Assembly: GCA_031426215.1 (NCBI GenBank)
Contig: JANPKU010000141.1
Coordinates: 1 to 64,000 of the forward strand
Reading direction: 5' to 3'
Origin: Sva-07 sp031426215
GTDB lineage: Bacteria; Actinomycetota; Acidimicrobiia; Acidimicrobiales; Ilumatobacteraceae
Length of the DNA: 64,000 nucleotides
Shown here: piece by piece, positions 17,725 to 25,635 of the stretch
How the letters are laid out: every line of letters starts with the position of its first letter
How positions within the stretch are numbered: position 1 is the stretch's first letter
Position numbers and translations under genes: made by a program
Notes under the pieces: generated by a model
Seen by the model: the letters and a program-made list of their open reading frames with translations, nothing else
Told to the model about the DNA's origin: nothing
The model's database searches: none

Positions 17725-18501
17725 ATGGACATTTCTGGAGCAAGTGCAATCGTCACCGGTGGAGCATCAGGGATCGGCGCAGCCTCGGCTCGCATGCTGG
17801 CCGCCCTCGGTGCGAAGGTCGTGATCGCCGACCTGCAGGAGGACAAGGGCAACGAGTTGGCCGACGAGATCGGCGGCGCGTTCTGCAAGGTCGACGTCAC
17901 CAACACCGACGACATCGTCAATGCCGTCGAGATGGCCAAGTCGATGGGTCCGGTCCGCGTGCTCGTCAACTCCGCTGGTATCGGCTGGGCGCAACGAACG
18001 GTCGGCAAGGACGGCACCCTCGAGTCGGCCGCCAACCTCGACGCGTTCAAGAAGGTCGTCGCGATCAACCTGATCGGCACGTTCGACTGCATCCGCGTGG
18101 CCGCCACGGCGATGAGCACCACCGAGCCGCTCGAATACGGCGAGCGCGGCGCCATCGTGAACATCGCCTCGGTCGCAGCATTCGACGGACAGATCGGCCA
18201 GGCCAGCTACTCCGCATCGAAGGGTGGCGTCGTCGGCATGACGCTGCCGATCGCTCGCGACCTCTCCGCCATCGGCATCCGCGTGAACACCGTGGCGCCC
18301 GGCCTGATCGACACGCCGATCTACGGCCAGGGCGAGGCCAGTGAAGCCTTCAAGGAGAACCTCCAGAAGGGCGTGCTGTTCCCGAAGCGTCTCGGCGACC
18401 CCGAACAGCTCGCCTCGATGGTGCTCGAATGCATCACCAACAGCTACATGAACGCCGAATCGATCCGCGTCGACGGTGGCATCCGCATGCCCCCGAAGTG
18501 A
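17725..18501 (+). CDS. SDR-family 3-hydroxyacyl-CoA dehydrogenase-like
   Basis: 258 residues, classical short-chain dehydrogenase. The NAD-binding motif TGGASGIG is at residues about 10-17, VDVTNTDD follows, NSAG is the structural motif, and the catalytic tetrad is Ser in NIASVAAF with Tyr and Lys in YSASKGG. Overall it resembles type II 3-hydroxyacyl-CoA dehydrogenases (HSD17B10-like: VNSAGIGWAQRTV..., the PFPKRLGDPEQLA equivalent is LFPKRLGDPEQLA). It would oxidise 3-hydroxyacyl-CoA in fatty-acid or branched-chain catabolism. Stands alone between secreted proteins and a convergent argJ. Confidence 0.88.
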   Translation: MDISGASAIVTGGASGIGAASARMLAALGAKVVIADLQEDKGNELADEIGGAFCKVDVTNTDDIVNAVEMAKSMGPVRVLVNSAGIGWAQRTVGKDGTLESAANLDAFKKVVAINLIGTFDCIRVAATAMSTTEPLEYGERGAIVNIASVAAFDGQIGQASYSASKGGVVGMTLPIARDLSAIGIRVNTVAPGLIDTPIYGQGEASEAFKENLQKGVLFPKRLGDPEQLASMVLECITNSYMNAESIRVDGGIRMPPK

Positions 18502-18509
18502 CGTCCCCG

Positions 18510-18563
18510 ACGTTTGCGTGCGGATTTGGGTGAGACAGGCCACCGAAATCCGCACACAAACGT
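18510..18563. repeat. Inverted repeat ACGTTTGYGTGCGGATTT between convergent genes
   Basis: 18-base arms (18510-18527 and 18546-18563) with one mismatch and an 18-base spacer. It sits between the convergent SDR and argJ stops and may act as a bidirectional terminator, though no T-tract follows. A related copy is at 60008-60063, also between convergent genes. Confidence 0.75.
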
Positions 18564-18568
18564 GAGTT

Positions 18569-19738
18569 TCAGGTGGTGTAGTCGGCGTTGAAGCGCACGT
18601 AGTCGTCGCTGAGGTCGCAGCCCCACACGGTGGCGTCGGCGTCGCCGGTGGTGAGCGACACGTGAATGCGTACGTCGGTGCCGCGCATGTACGACGATAG
18701 GGCGGCGAGCGCAGCGTCGTCGAGCAGCCGTGGGTAGACCTCGGTGTCGCCGAAACGGATGACCACGACGTCCTGGTCGATGTCGGTGTCGTCGCTGCAC
18801 TTGCCGATCGCCATCGCCACTCGTCCCCAGTTGGGGTCGCCACCGTGGACGGCGGTCTTCACCAGTGGCGAGTTGACGATTGCCTTGGCGACGCGCTTCG
18901 CCTGTTCGCGATCACGGGCACGGTCGACGCAGACCTCGATCAACGAGTGCGCACCCTCGCCGTCACGAGCGATCTGCATGGTCAGATCGACTGCCACGTC
19001 GTACAGCGCTGCCTCGAAGGCGCCGAGATCGACCGGTCCGGCGGCGCCCGAGGCCATGATCACCGACGAGTCGCTCGTGGAAGTGTCGGTGTCGATGCTG
19101 ACGCAATTGAACGTGCGATCGACGACCCGCCGGAACACCGCATCGAGGTCAGCCGCAGGCACGTCGGCGTCGGTGAACAGCAGCGAGATGTGCGTGGCCA
19201 TGTCCGGTTCGATCATCCCGACGCCTTTGGCCATGCCGACGATCCGGGCAGCGCTGCCCGCAACCACGGCTTCGGCGAGCTTTGCGACGGTGTCGGTGGT
19301 CATCATCCCGCGCGCCGGACCGTCGGCATCGTTCGACGTCAGGCGCTCCGGCAGCGCGTCGATGCCGGCCCGTATCCGATCGATGGGGTAGCGGCGGCCG
19401 ATCACGCCGGTTGAGGTGACGACCACGTCGGTGGGTTCGCATCCGAGGCGGGCGGCGACTCGCTCGGCGACCTCGACGGCATCGGCGTGGCCCTGCGGCC
19501 CAGTCGCCACGTTGGCGTTCTTCGAGATCACCACGACGGCGCGGGCCAGCCCGTCAGCGATCTGCGCCCGACTGAGGGTGACGCTGGGGCCGGCGAAGCG
19601 GCTCTTGGTGAAGACGCCGGCCACGGGCACGGGTTGCTCGGCGGCGATCACCACGAAGTCGTCGGTGTCGTCCTTGACGCCGATGTTGGCCACGTGGCTG
19701 TGGAAGCCGAGCGGCAGGGTGGCCACCGGGTTGCTCAC
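18569..19738 (-). CDS. argJ: Bifunctional glutamate N-acetyltransferase / ornithine acetyltransferase
   Basis: 389 residues. ArgJ moves the acetyl group from N-acetylornithine to glutamate in the cyclic arginine pathway, and some forms also use acetyl-CoA. The precursor is self-cleaved before a conserved Thr; the site is KGVGMIEPDMATHISLLFTD, with Thr of the AT pair as nucleophile. HGGDPNWGRVAMAIGK and the C-terminal VWGCDLSDDYVRFNADYTT are also typical. GTG start overlapping the stop of the MarR gene. No other arg gene is nearby, which is unusual because argJ is commonly within argCJBD. Confidence 0.95.
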   Translation of the reverse strand: MSNPVATLPLGFHSHVANIGVKDDTDDFVVIAAEQPVPVAGVFTKSRFAGPSVTLSRAQIADGLARAVVVISKNANVATGPQGHADAVEVAERVAARLGCEPTDVVVTSTGVIGRRYPIDRIRAGIDALPERLTSNDADGPARGMMTTDTVAKLAEAVVAGSAARIVGMAKGVGMIEPDMATHISLLFTDADVPAADLDAVFRRVVDRTFNCVSIDTDTSTSDSSVIMASGAAGPVDLGAFEAALYDVAVDLTMQIARDGEGAHSLIEVCVDRARDREQAKRVAKAIVNSPLVKTAVHGGDPNWGRVAMAIGKCSDDTDIDQDVVVIRFGDTEVYPRLLDDAALAALSSYMRGTDVRIHVSLTTGDADATVWGCDLSDDYVRFNADYTT

Positions 19739-20187
19739 TGTGCGATTCCATCCTTGATCGCCTGGAAGATCGATGCGAGGGAGTCGACCTGCTCGGCGTC
19801 GAGATGATCGAACACGTGGTGACGGACACTCGCCACGTGGTCGGGTGCGGCCGCCTCGAGCGCTGCGAACCCGCTCGGCGTCAGGGCAGCGAGCATGACG
19901 CGCCGATCGTGGGTGGACGGCTCGCGAGTGACGAACCCTGCCTTGACCAAGCCGTCGAGGCGACGGGTGAGACCGCTGGGCGACAGTTGGAGAAGATCGG
20001 CGAGATCACACATGCGCATCGAGCGGTCAGGCGCCTCGGAGAGGTAGACGAACACCTGATAGTCGCCGAGCGTGAGGCCGTGCTCCTCGGCGAGGTCACG
20101 CTCGATCGCGGCGATCAGATCACCGTAGGTTTCGATGTAGGTGCGCCATGCCGTCATCTCGCGCGGCGTCAACCAGTTCGTTGCCAT
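19735..20187 (-). CDS. MarR-family transcriptional regulator
   Basis: 150 residues. The winged helix-turn-helix is MCDLADLLQLSPSGLTRRLDGLVKAGFVTREPSTHDRRVMLAALTPSGFAAL, with the D-R wing salt bridge (HDRR). N- and C-terminal helices form the dimer interface. It is translationally coupled to argJ (four-base overlap), so it may control argJ, itself, or an unlinked target. The ligand is unknown. Leaderless start (TAGCTT, six bases, ATG). Confidence 0.9.
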   Translation of the reverse strand: MATNWLTPREMTAWRTYIETYGDLIAAIERDLAEEHGLTLGDYQVFVYLSEAPDRSMRMCDLADLLQLSPSGLTRRLDGLVKAGFVTREPSTHDRRVMLAALTPSGFAALEAAAPDHVASVRHHVFDHLDAEQVDSLASIFQAIKDGIAQ

Positions 20188-20193
20188 GGACCC

Positions 20194-20199
20194 AAGCTA
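20194..20199 (-). promoter_or_regulatory. -10 box TAGCTT of the MarR-argJ operon (leaderless)
   Basis: On the minus strand TAGCTT, six bases, ATG 20187. Confidence 0.5.
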
Positions 20200-20225
20200 T
20201 CGAGCCCACGCAACTATTGCGATGG

Positions 20226-20702
20226 TCAACTGTCTTGGAAGTGAGCCACGAGGCGGTCGAGGGTGGCCTCGATGGCCTTCGCATTGCGCTTGGGTGTACC
20301 CGTCAGCTTCAATGCGGTGGCGCTACGCGCCGGACGGAAGTCGAATTCCTCCGTCACTTCGGTTCCGCCGTCGACGGCGCGCAAGCGGTACCGCCAGATG
20401 TGCTTGCCCATGTGCTGCCAGGCGATCAGCGACGGTTCATCGAACTCGACGACCTCATTGGTGATCTTGTACGGCACGCCGAGCTTCATCGACATCGAGA
20501 ACTTCGAACCGAGCGCCAGCCGTTCCGGGGCGTCGTCGTTGCTGCTGCGCACCGTGCCGGAACCATCGATCTCGGCGTGCCTCGACGGATCGGCGAGCAG
20601 ATCGAAGATCGCTTGCGGTTCGCACGGCACGAATCGGATCCCCCGAACGACCTTGTCGTCGTTGGTCGTCGTCTCGTCGTCGTTGGTTGTCCCGTCAGGC
20701 AT
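20226..20702 (-). CDS. SRPBCC (START/Bet v1-like) family protein
   Basis: 158 residues from ATG 20702, overlapping the end of the FAD oxidoreductase gene by eight bases. RFVPCEPQAIFDLLADPSRHAEIDGSGTV is the usual opening of a polyketide cyclase/SRPBCC fold, followed by the ITNEVVEFDEPSLIAWQH and WRYRLRAVDGGTEVTEEFDF strands and a C-terminal helix KAIEATLDRLVAHF. These proteins hold a hydrophobic ligand in a central cavity; the ligand is unknown. Last gene of an apparent three-gene operon with an amine-oxidase-like flavoprotein and a TIGR01777 epimerase. Confidence 0.8.
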   Translation of the reverse strand: MPDGTTNDDETTTNDDKVVRGIRFVPCEPQAIFDLLADPSRHAEIDGSGTVRSSNDDAPERLALGSKFSMSMKLGVPYKITNEVVEFDEPSLIAWQHMGKHIWRYRLRAVDGGTEVTEEFDFRPARSATALKLTGTPKRNAKAIEATLDRLVAHFQDS

Positions 20703-21951
20703 GTCGGTCAGTCTGGCCCATCTCGGCGGCGATGGCCAGACCGCAGCGGCGCCCGGAGAACATCGCGCCCTGGCTCGATGCGGTGTCGCGGTGATCGCCG
20801 CACACGAACCGACCGTCGTCGAGGCGGATGCGACGCTTGGGGTCGAAGGGCGGACGCTGCAGCGGCTGGCCGTGTGCAATGCGGTACGTGGCGAGGTGAT
20901 CCCACGTGTCCACCTGTGAGCCCCACCAACCGCGCAGTTGCGAGCGCGCATCCGCCTCGATGGTCGGGCCGGCGTGGCCGGGGAGCGCAGCAACGACGAG
21001 GTGTGAGCCGGCCGGGGCATACGTCGGCGCCACGTTGCTCATCACCGCCACGTTCAACACCGGACCGCGACCGGTGCCGTCGAGCACGACGAGCTTGTCG
21101 TCGATCGGAGCGGTCGACGTCGAGAAGTAGACGGCACCCACCGACTTCGACTCGACCGGTGCGAGATCGAGCAGGGCCGCGGCCGTCGGGCCCTCGGTGG
21201 CCACCACGACCGCAGCGGCCGAGATCGTGGAACCATCGACGGTGATCGAGGTCGGCGACGTCGCCGTGACCGGGGTGCCGAGATGGATCGAATCTGCCGG
21301 AAGGCGGTCGGCGAGTTGCTGGGGGATCGCCTGCATGCCGGCAGCGGGCACGGCGGAGTCGCCATCGGCGAGCATGCGGAAGATGATGTCGAACATCCGG
21401 CGGCTGTCGGTGAGGTCGGGATCGAGCTGGATCCCGCCGACGAGCGGGCGAAAGAACCGTTCGATGATCGTGTCGGAGAATCCGGCCTCGGCGAGCGCAG
21501 CTCGCGTGGTGGTGTCTTCGCCTTGGAGCAGCCGAGCCGGATGCACGCTTCGGATGCGGCGACGCAACAGCCCGATTCTCGCCTTGTCGAACAGCGATCC
21601 GATCGGGGCGGTGACGGTGGACAGTGTGGTGGTCGGTCGGCGGAACGGGTCCCCGACGACCGACCCCTTCCCGTTGCGCCACACGAGCGCGCCGGGCTCG
21701 AACGCCTGCAGGTCGAGCGCGGCCATGTCGATCTGGCGGTGCATCTCGGGGTAGGCGGTGAGCGCCACCTGGAAGCCCCGGTCGAGCGTGAAGCCGTCGA
21801 CGTGATCGGTGCGCACCCGGCCGCCGACGCCATCGCTCGCTTCGTACACGTGCACCGGAATCCCAGCGTCGTGCAGCGCTACCGCGCAGGACAATCCGGC
21901 GAGTCCGGCGCCGACGACGAGGACCGGTTCGTCGGGTCGGGTGAGGCTCAC
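20695..21951 (-). CDS. FAD-dependent oxidoreductase (amine oxidase/desaturase-like)
   Basis: 418 residues from GTG 21951, which overlaps the upstream stop (GTGA). The N-terminus is a dinucleotide-binding fold VLVVGAGLAGLSCAVALHDAGIPVHVYEASDGVGGRVRT, the GxGxxG plus GGRxR signature of the flavin amine oxidase / phytoene desaturase superfamily. The C-terminal FAD motif is VCGDHRDTASSQGAMFSGRRCGLAIA. Substrate unknown; members of this family in plants and actinobacteria act on isoprenoids or amines. Middle gene of the operon. Confidence 0.85.
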   Translation of the reverse strand: MSLTRPDEPVLVVGAGLAGLSCAVALHDAGIPVHVYEASDGVGGRVRTDHVDGFTLDRGFQVALTAYPEMHRQIDMAALDLQAFEPGALVWRNGKGSVVGDPFRRPTTTLSTVTAPIGSLFDKARIGLLRRRIRSVHPARLLQGEDTTTRAALAEAGFSDTIIERFFRPLVGGIQLDPDLTDSRRMFDIIFRMLADGDSAVPAAGMQAIPQQLADRLPADSIHLGTPVTATSPTSITVDGSTISAAAVVVATEGPTAAALLDLAPVESKSVGAVYFSTSTAPIDDKLVVLDGTGRGPVLNVAVMSNVAPTYAPAGSHLVVAALPGHAGPTIEADARSQLRGWWGSQVDTWDHLATYRIAHGQPLQRPPFDPKRRIRLDDGRFVCGDHRDTASSQGAMFSGRRCGLAIAAEMGQTDRHA

Positions 21952-22844
21952 TTGCCGAGGAGCGCGTGCAGCGCAGTGGCCAGATCGGGGTGCTGGAACG
22001 TGAACCCGCCGTCGGCGTGCAGGACCGCCGGATGCACCTTCTGCCCCGAGAACAACAGGTTGTCGGCGAGTTCGCCGCCGAGCAGCAGCTTCGGTCCGAA
22101 TTTCGGGATCGGCAGGAAGGTGGGACGGTGCAGTACGTCGCCGAGGATGTCGGTGAACTCTGCGTTGGTGACCGGCTTCGGTGCGGTCAGGTTCACCGCG
22201 CCAGTCGTGTCGGCGCTGAGCAGGTGCGTGATCGCTGCGATTTCGTCGTCGATCGAGATCCAGCTCTGCCACTGATCGCCCGAGCCCATCTTGCCGCCGA
22301 GGCCGAACTTGAAGAGCGGTAACTGCTTCTTGAGCGCACCGCCCTTGGCCGACAGCACGATGCCGGTGCGAAGGTGCACCACGCGCACGCCGGCGGCCTC
22401 GGCGGGGGCGGTCGCGCCTTCCCACTGCACACAGATGTCGGCGAGGAAGCCGGTGCCTGGCGCAGACTGTTCGGTCAGGTCCTCGTCGCCACGGGCGCCG
22501 TAGATGCCGATCGCCGATCCCGACAGCAACACCGTCGGACCGTTCTCTGCCGATGCGATCGCCTCGGAAATGAGTGTGGTGGTCTTGGTGCGACTCTCGA
22601 GCAGCTCACGCTTGTAGTCGTCGGTCCAGCGCTTGTCGCCGATGCCGGCACCGGCGAGATGGACGACGGCATCGACGCCGTCGAGGGCGTGGGGGTCGAT
22701 ACGCCCCTCGGCCGGAGCCCACGAGATGTCGGTGCCGGAGGACGTACCGCGTACGACACGGATCACCTCGTGACCGAGCGATTCGAAGTGCGGCCTGAGG
22801 GCCGAGCCGATGAGGCCAGTGGATCCGGTGATGGCAACGCGCAT
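21948..22844 (-). CDS. TIGR01777-family NAD(P)-dependent epimerase-like protein
   Basis: 298 residues. Extended SDR with MRVAITGSTGLIGSALRPHF as the TGxxGxxG cofactor motif, HLAGAGIGDKRWT, SRTKTTTLISEAI and LLSGSAIGIYGARGDEDLTE. It closes with the DUF1731 domain (FTDILGDVLHRPTFLPIPKFGPKLLLGGELADNLLFSGQKVHPAVL...GFTFQHPDLATAL). The family includes E. coli YfcH; no reaction is established. First gene of the operon. TACGCT six bases before the ATG indicates a leaderless message. Confidence 0.9.
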   Translation of the reverse strand: MRVAITGSTGLIGSALRPHFESLGHEVIRVVRGTSSGTDISWAPAEGRIDPHALDGVDAVVHLAGAGIGDKRWTDDYKRELLESRTKTTTLISEAIASAENGPTVLLSGSAIGIYGARGDEDLTEQSAPGTGFLADICVQWEGATAPAEAAGVRVVHLRTGIVLSAKGGALKKQLPLFKFGLGGKMGSGDQWQSWISIDDEIAAITHLLSADTTGAVNLTAPKPVTNAEFTDILGDVLHRPTFLPIPKFGPKLLLGGELADNLLFSGQKVHPAVLHADGGFTFQHPDLATALHALLGK

Positions 22845-22850
22845 CAGTCG

Positions 22851-22856
22851 AGCGTA
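22851..22856 (-). promoter_or_regulatory. -10 box TACGCT of the TIGR01777 operon (leaderless)
   Basis: On the minus strand TACGCT, six bases, ATG 22844. Confidence 0.5.
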
Positions 22857-22893
22857 GGAGCGTTCTGCGAGATGGAGGTCACCGTGGAGCCAA

Positions 22894-22926
22894 ATGAAAC
22901 TGCGGGGTCTGACCCCTCAGTTTCAT
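22894..22926. repeat. GGGGTCTGACCCC palindrome with ATGAAACTG arms
   Basis: ATGAAACTG (22894-22902) and CAGTTTCAT (22918-22926) are exact complements around the core GGGGTCTGACCCC (22904-22916). Same family as the elements at 8541, 41159 and 44651, but with different arms. It lies between two minus-strand genes, just beyond the 3' end of the selenoprotein gene. Confidence 0.85.
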
Positions 22927-22936
22927 CTGGTCGGGT

Positions 22937-23596
22937 TCAGCTCGCTTCGGAGATGATCTGGCCGAGCAGTTCTTCGTCGACCGCGCCGGAGATGGTTTCA
23001 GTGGAGCCGTCGGTGTTCACGATCACGAATGCGGGTTGATACGGGATCCCGAACCGGTTGAACACGTCGCCGGGATCGTCGCTGATCTGCAGGAACGTCA
23101 GGGCGTACTTGTCGATGAACTCCTGGAACGACTCGTCGTTCCCGGTCCACGCGACGCCCACGAAATTGGCGTCATCCTGGAACTGCGCTGCTGCCTCCTC
23201 GACCGAGGGGGCTTCACGGTTGCAAACGCTTCAAGTGGGCGCCCAGAACCAGAACACCGTCGGCTTGTCGGCAAGGGCCGCGCCGTCGAAGGTGCCGCCG
23301 CCCACGAGTGGAGCGGTGAACTGCAGCGCCTCGGGGACGACGACGTCGGGGTCAGCGGGGGTCGAATCGCCTGCGGCCGGTGCGGTGTCGTCGATGTCAC
23401 CGGTCGGCGCCGCAGTCTCGTCGGGTGCGTCGGTGACTGGTGCCGCCTCGGCTCCGCCGACCGTGGTCTCCACGGTGGTGTCGGCCGACGGCTCGGCCAC
23501 GGGGTCGTTCGACTCCGAACTGCAGGCGGTCGCAGCCAACAGCAACGCCGCAGTGGCGACGGCGCCGACGGCGGCCTTGCGCGGTTTCGTTCTCAT
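22937..23596 (-). CDS. Thioredoxin/TlpA-like lipoprotein, selenoprotein with UxxC motif
   Basis: 219 codons if the in-frame TGA at 23231-23233 is read as selenocysteine (residue 122). MRTKPRKAAVGAVATAALLLAATAC is a lipoprotein signal with the lipid-attachment Cys, then an acidic, Thr/Ala-rich linker. The thioredoxin fold starts VPEALQFTAPLVGGGTFDGAALADKPTVFWFWAPT-U-SVCNREAP. TlpA relatives have C-x-x-C at this position, so Sec replaces the attacking Cys. The frame continues without a break through NFVGVAWTGNDESFQEFIDKYALTFLQISDDPG...FGIPYQPAFVIVNTDGS, which holds the cis-Pro loop. A hairpin of bSECIS shape follows the UGA. Conventional annotation would split it into two fragments. A nonsense mutation is the alternative but is unlikely at exactly this codon. 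Extracytoplasmic thiol/selenol redox role. Confidence 0.85.
23193..23233 (-). promoter_or_regulatory. UGA Sec codon and candidate bSECIS hairpin (thioredoxin-like)
   Basis: Reading the minus strand, the UGA (23233-23231) is followed 18 bases later by a stem GCC-C-CCUC / GAGG-A-GGC (23212-23205 with 23200-23193) closed by the loop GGUC (23204-23201). A G opens the loop 26 bases after UGA, within the spacing and loop-G rules described for bacterial SECIS elements. Confidence 0.65.
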
Positions 23597-23603
23597 GAAA
23601 AAG

Positions 23604-23609
23604 ACCGTA
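23604..23609 (-). promoter_or_regulatory. -10 box TACGGT of the thioredoxin-like selenoprotein gene
   Basis: On the minus strand TACGGT, seven bases, ATG 23596. Leaderless arrangement. Confidence 0.5.
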
Positions 23610-23674
23610 GTTGCGCACTACCGACCTCGTGCCGCCGCGCCGCCGTTGTTTCCAGAACCGTCAGGATTTGTCCG

Positions 23675-23680
23675 TAGCAT
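23675..23680 (+). promoter_or_regulatory. -10 box TAGCAT of the 23690 gene
   Basis: TAGCAT, nine bases, ATG 23690. Divergent from the selenoprotein promoter 66 bases away. Confidence 0.45.
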
Positions 23681-23689
23681 CGAACACCG

Positions 23690-24115
23690 ATGAAGACGCG
23701 GACACTGCTGCTGTTGTCGGTCGGCGTCGGATTGATGATCCTGCTGGCGGGTGGCGTGCTGCTGCTGCAACTCTCGGGCGGGTCTGCTGCGGTCGAGCCC
23801 GCTGAGGTGGGCGACGCAGTTCGAGTGGGCGATGTCGACGTCACGGTCTTCGGGGCTCGGGAATCGAGCACCCTGTTCGCCGTGGACGTGGAGGTGGGTG
23901 GCGTCGGCGACGACATCGACAGTTTCTCGCTCGCCACCGGCGACAAGCGCCTCGAGCCGGTGACGGCCGATTCGGACGGCCGATGCACCGAGATCACCGT
24001 TGCCGACCAACGGTGTCGGATCGAGTTCGACGTAACCGCATCCGAGGGGTCGAACCGGGTGCTCGTGCTCCGTCGTGGCGACGACCAACGCAACTGGGTG
24101 CTGGAAACACCATGA
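23690..24115 (+). CDS. Hypothetical membrane-anchored extracellular protein
   Basis: 141 residues. One N-terminal hydrophobic segment (TLLLLSVGVGLMILLAGGVLLLQL) serves as signal anchor; the rest is a small extracytoplasmic beta-type domain (VRVGDVDVTVFGARESSTLFAVDVEV...) with two Cys (DGRCTEITVADQRCRIEF) that could form a disulfide. No family is recognised. It resembles DUF4352-like immunoglobulin domains only loosely. Sits between the divergent thioredoxin-like selenoprotein and lpdA. Confidence 0.65.
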   Translation: MKTRTLLLLSVGVGLMILLAGGVLLLQLSGGSAAVEPAEVGDAVRVGDVDVTVFGARESSTLFAVDVEVGGVGDDIDSFSLATGDKRLEPVTADSDGRCTEITVADQRCRIEFDVTASEGSNRVLVLRRGDDQRNWVLETP

Positions 24116-24154
24116 TTGGGTCACCCGTCGGATGACGACGCGGCGATCGAACGC

Positions 24155-24160
24155 TACGGT
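24155..24160 (+). promoter_or_regulatory. -10 box TACGGT of lpdA (leaderless)
   Basis: TACGGT, eight bases, ATG 24169. No ribosome-binding site. Confidence 0.5.
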
Positions 24161-24168
24161 GATCGACG

Positions 24169-25572
24169 ATGAGTGACCATTTCGACCTCGTGGTGATCGG
24201 TGGCGGTCCTGGTGGATATTCCGCCGCCCTGTACGGAGCATCGGCGGGTCTGAACGTCGCCCTGGTCGAGAAGGACGCCCTCGGCGGTACCTGCCTGAAC
24301 CGAGGCTGCATTCCGGCAAAGGCCTTCCTCGAAACCGCCGCCGTGAAGCGTCACGTCGATCATTCGAGCGAGTTCGGTATCGAGTCGGGTGGTGCGTCGA
24401 CGGTCGATTTCGCCCGTACCCAAGCGCGCAAACAGGGCATCGTCGACACGCTCGTCAAGGGCATCGCCGCGATGTGCAAGGGCCGCAAGGTCGAGGTCTT
24501 CAACGGTGTGGGCGCGCTCGGCGCGGATCGCACGGTGACGGTGTCGATGGCCGATGGGTCCGTTGCGACGATCACCGGCGATGCCGTGATGCTCGCCGCC
24601 GGCTCGGTGCCGCGGCTGATCCCCAACTTCGAGCGTGGTGGCCCGATCATGACCAGCGACGAGGTGCTCGACCTCACCACGGTGCCGCCTCGGGTGGCAG
24701 TCATCGGCGGTGGAGCGATCGGCTGCGAGTTCGCATCGACGTTCGCCGACCTCGGCAGCGAGGTCACCATCCTCGAAGGCCTCCCCAAGATCCTGCCGGG
24801 CCTCGATGCCGACCTCGCCAAGGTGGTCGAGAAGTCGTTCAAGAAGAAGAAGATCGTCATCCGCACCGGTGTGATGGTGAACGGTCACACACCCAACGCC
24901 TTCGGCGGTACCACGGTGTCGTTCGGCGACGACGAGTCGGTCGAGGTCGACGCAGTCGTGGTGTCGGTCGGCCGTCGACCGTTCGCCGACCAACTCGGAC
25001 TCGACGGCACCGGCGTGGTCGTCGACCAGCGAGGCTTCGTCGAGGTCGACGAGTACTGCCGCACCGGCGAACCCGCCGTATATGCGGTCGGCGATCTGAT
25101 CGCCACCCCACAGCTCGCCCACGTTGCCTATGCCGAGGCGATCCTGGTGGTCAAGCAGGTACTCGGCGAGTCTCCGATGCCGGTGATGTACGACCGAGTG
25201 CCGTGGGCGATCTACTGCCACCCCGAGGTGGCCTGGGCCGGCCCCGACGAAGAGCAGGCGCGCGCTGCCGGCCACGACGTCGTGGTCGCCAAACACCCGT
25301 TCAAGTTCAACAGCCGGGCGATGATCCTGGGCGAGACCGACGGCCTCGTGAAGATCATCGCCAAGAAGCGCCCCGACGGCTCCGCCGGCCAGGTGCTCGG
25401 CGTGCACATGGTGGGACCGTGGGTCACCGAGCAGCTCAGCGGTGGTTACCTGGCGGTCAACTGGGAAGCCTCCGTCGACGAGATCGCCGAGTTCCTCCAA
25501 CCGCACCCGAGCCTGTCCGAACTGTTCGGTGAAACCGCGATGTCGCTCACGGGCCGCAACTTCAACGGCTAG
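24169..25572 (+). CDS. lpdA: Dihydrolipoyl dehydrogenase (E3)
   Basis: 467 residues, normal E3 size. Reoxidises dihydrolipoyl groups of E2 with FAD and NAD+. FAD site VVIGGGPGGYSAALYGASAG; redox-active disulfide GGTCLNRGCIPAK (CxxxxC); NAD site VAVIGGGAIGCEFAS; second FAD motif YAVGDLIATPQLAHVAYAEA; C-terminal dimer-interface motif with the catalytic His-Glu pair at FLQPHPSLSE. First gene of a cluster with E2 and LipB-LipA, all for lipoate-dependent 2-oxoacid dehydrogenases. Confidence 0.95.
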   Translation: MSDHFDLVVIGGGPGGYSAALYGASAGLNVALVEKDALGGTCLNRGCIPAKAFLETAAVKRHVDHSSEFGIESGGASTVDFARTQARKQGIVDTLVKGIAAMCKGRKVEVFNGVGALGADRTVTVSMADGSVATITGDAVMLAAGSVPRLIPNFERGGPIMTSDEVLDLTTVPPRVAVIGGGAIGCEFASTFADLGSEVTILEGLPKILPGLDADLAKVVEKSFKKKKIVIRTGVMVNGHTPNAFGGTTVSFGDDESVEVDAVVVSVGRRPFADQLGLDGTGVVVDQRGFVEVDEYCRTGEPAVYAVGDLIATPQLAHVAYAEAILVVKQVLGESPMPVMYDRVPWAIYCHPEVAWAGPDEEQARAAGHDVVVAKHPFKFNSRAMILGETDGLVKIIAKKRPDGSAGQVLGVHMVGPWVTEQLSGGYLAVNWEASVDEIAEFLQPHPSLSELFGETAMSLTGRNFNG

Positions 25573-25635
25573 ACAGACACCCGCACGACCACCACATCTG
25601 AACCGACACGACTTCGACACGAGAAGAGACACCCC

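Noticed and set aside
22894..22926. GGGTCTGACCC palindromes as intrinsic terminators
   Set aside because: No T-tract follows, and other copies lie between divergent or tandem gene starts where a terminator makes no sense.
23231..23233. Thioredoxin-like gene as a pseudogene broken by a stop codon
   Set aside because: The TGA is exactly at the catalytic Cys codon, the frame is intact on both sides, and a second gene in the window shows the same pattern.
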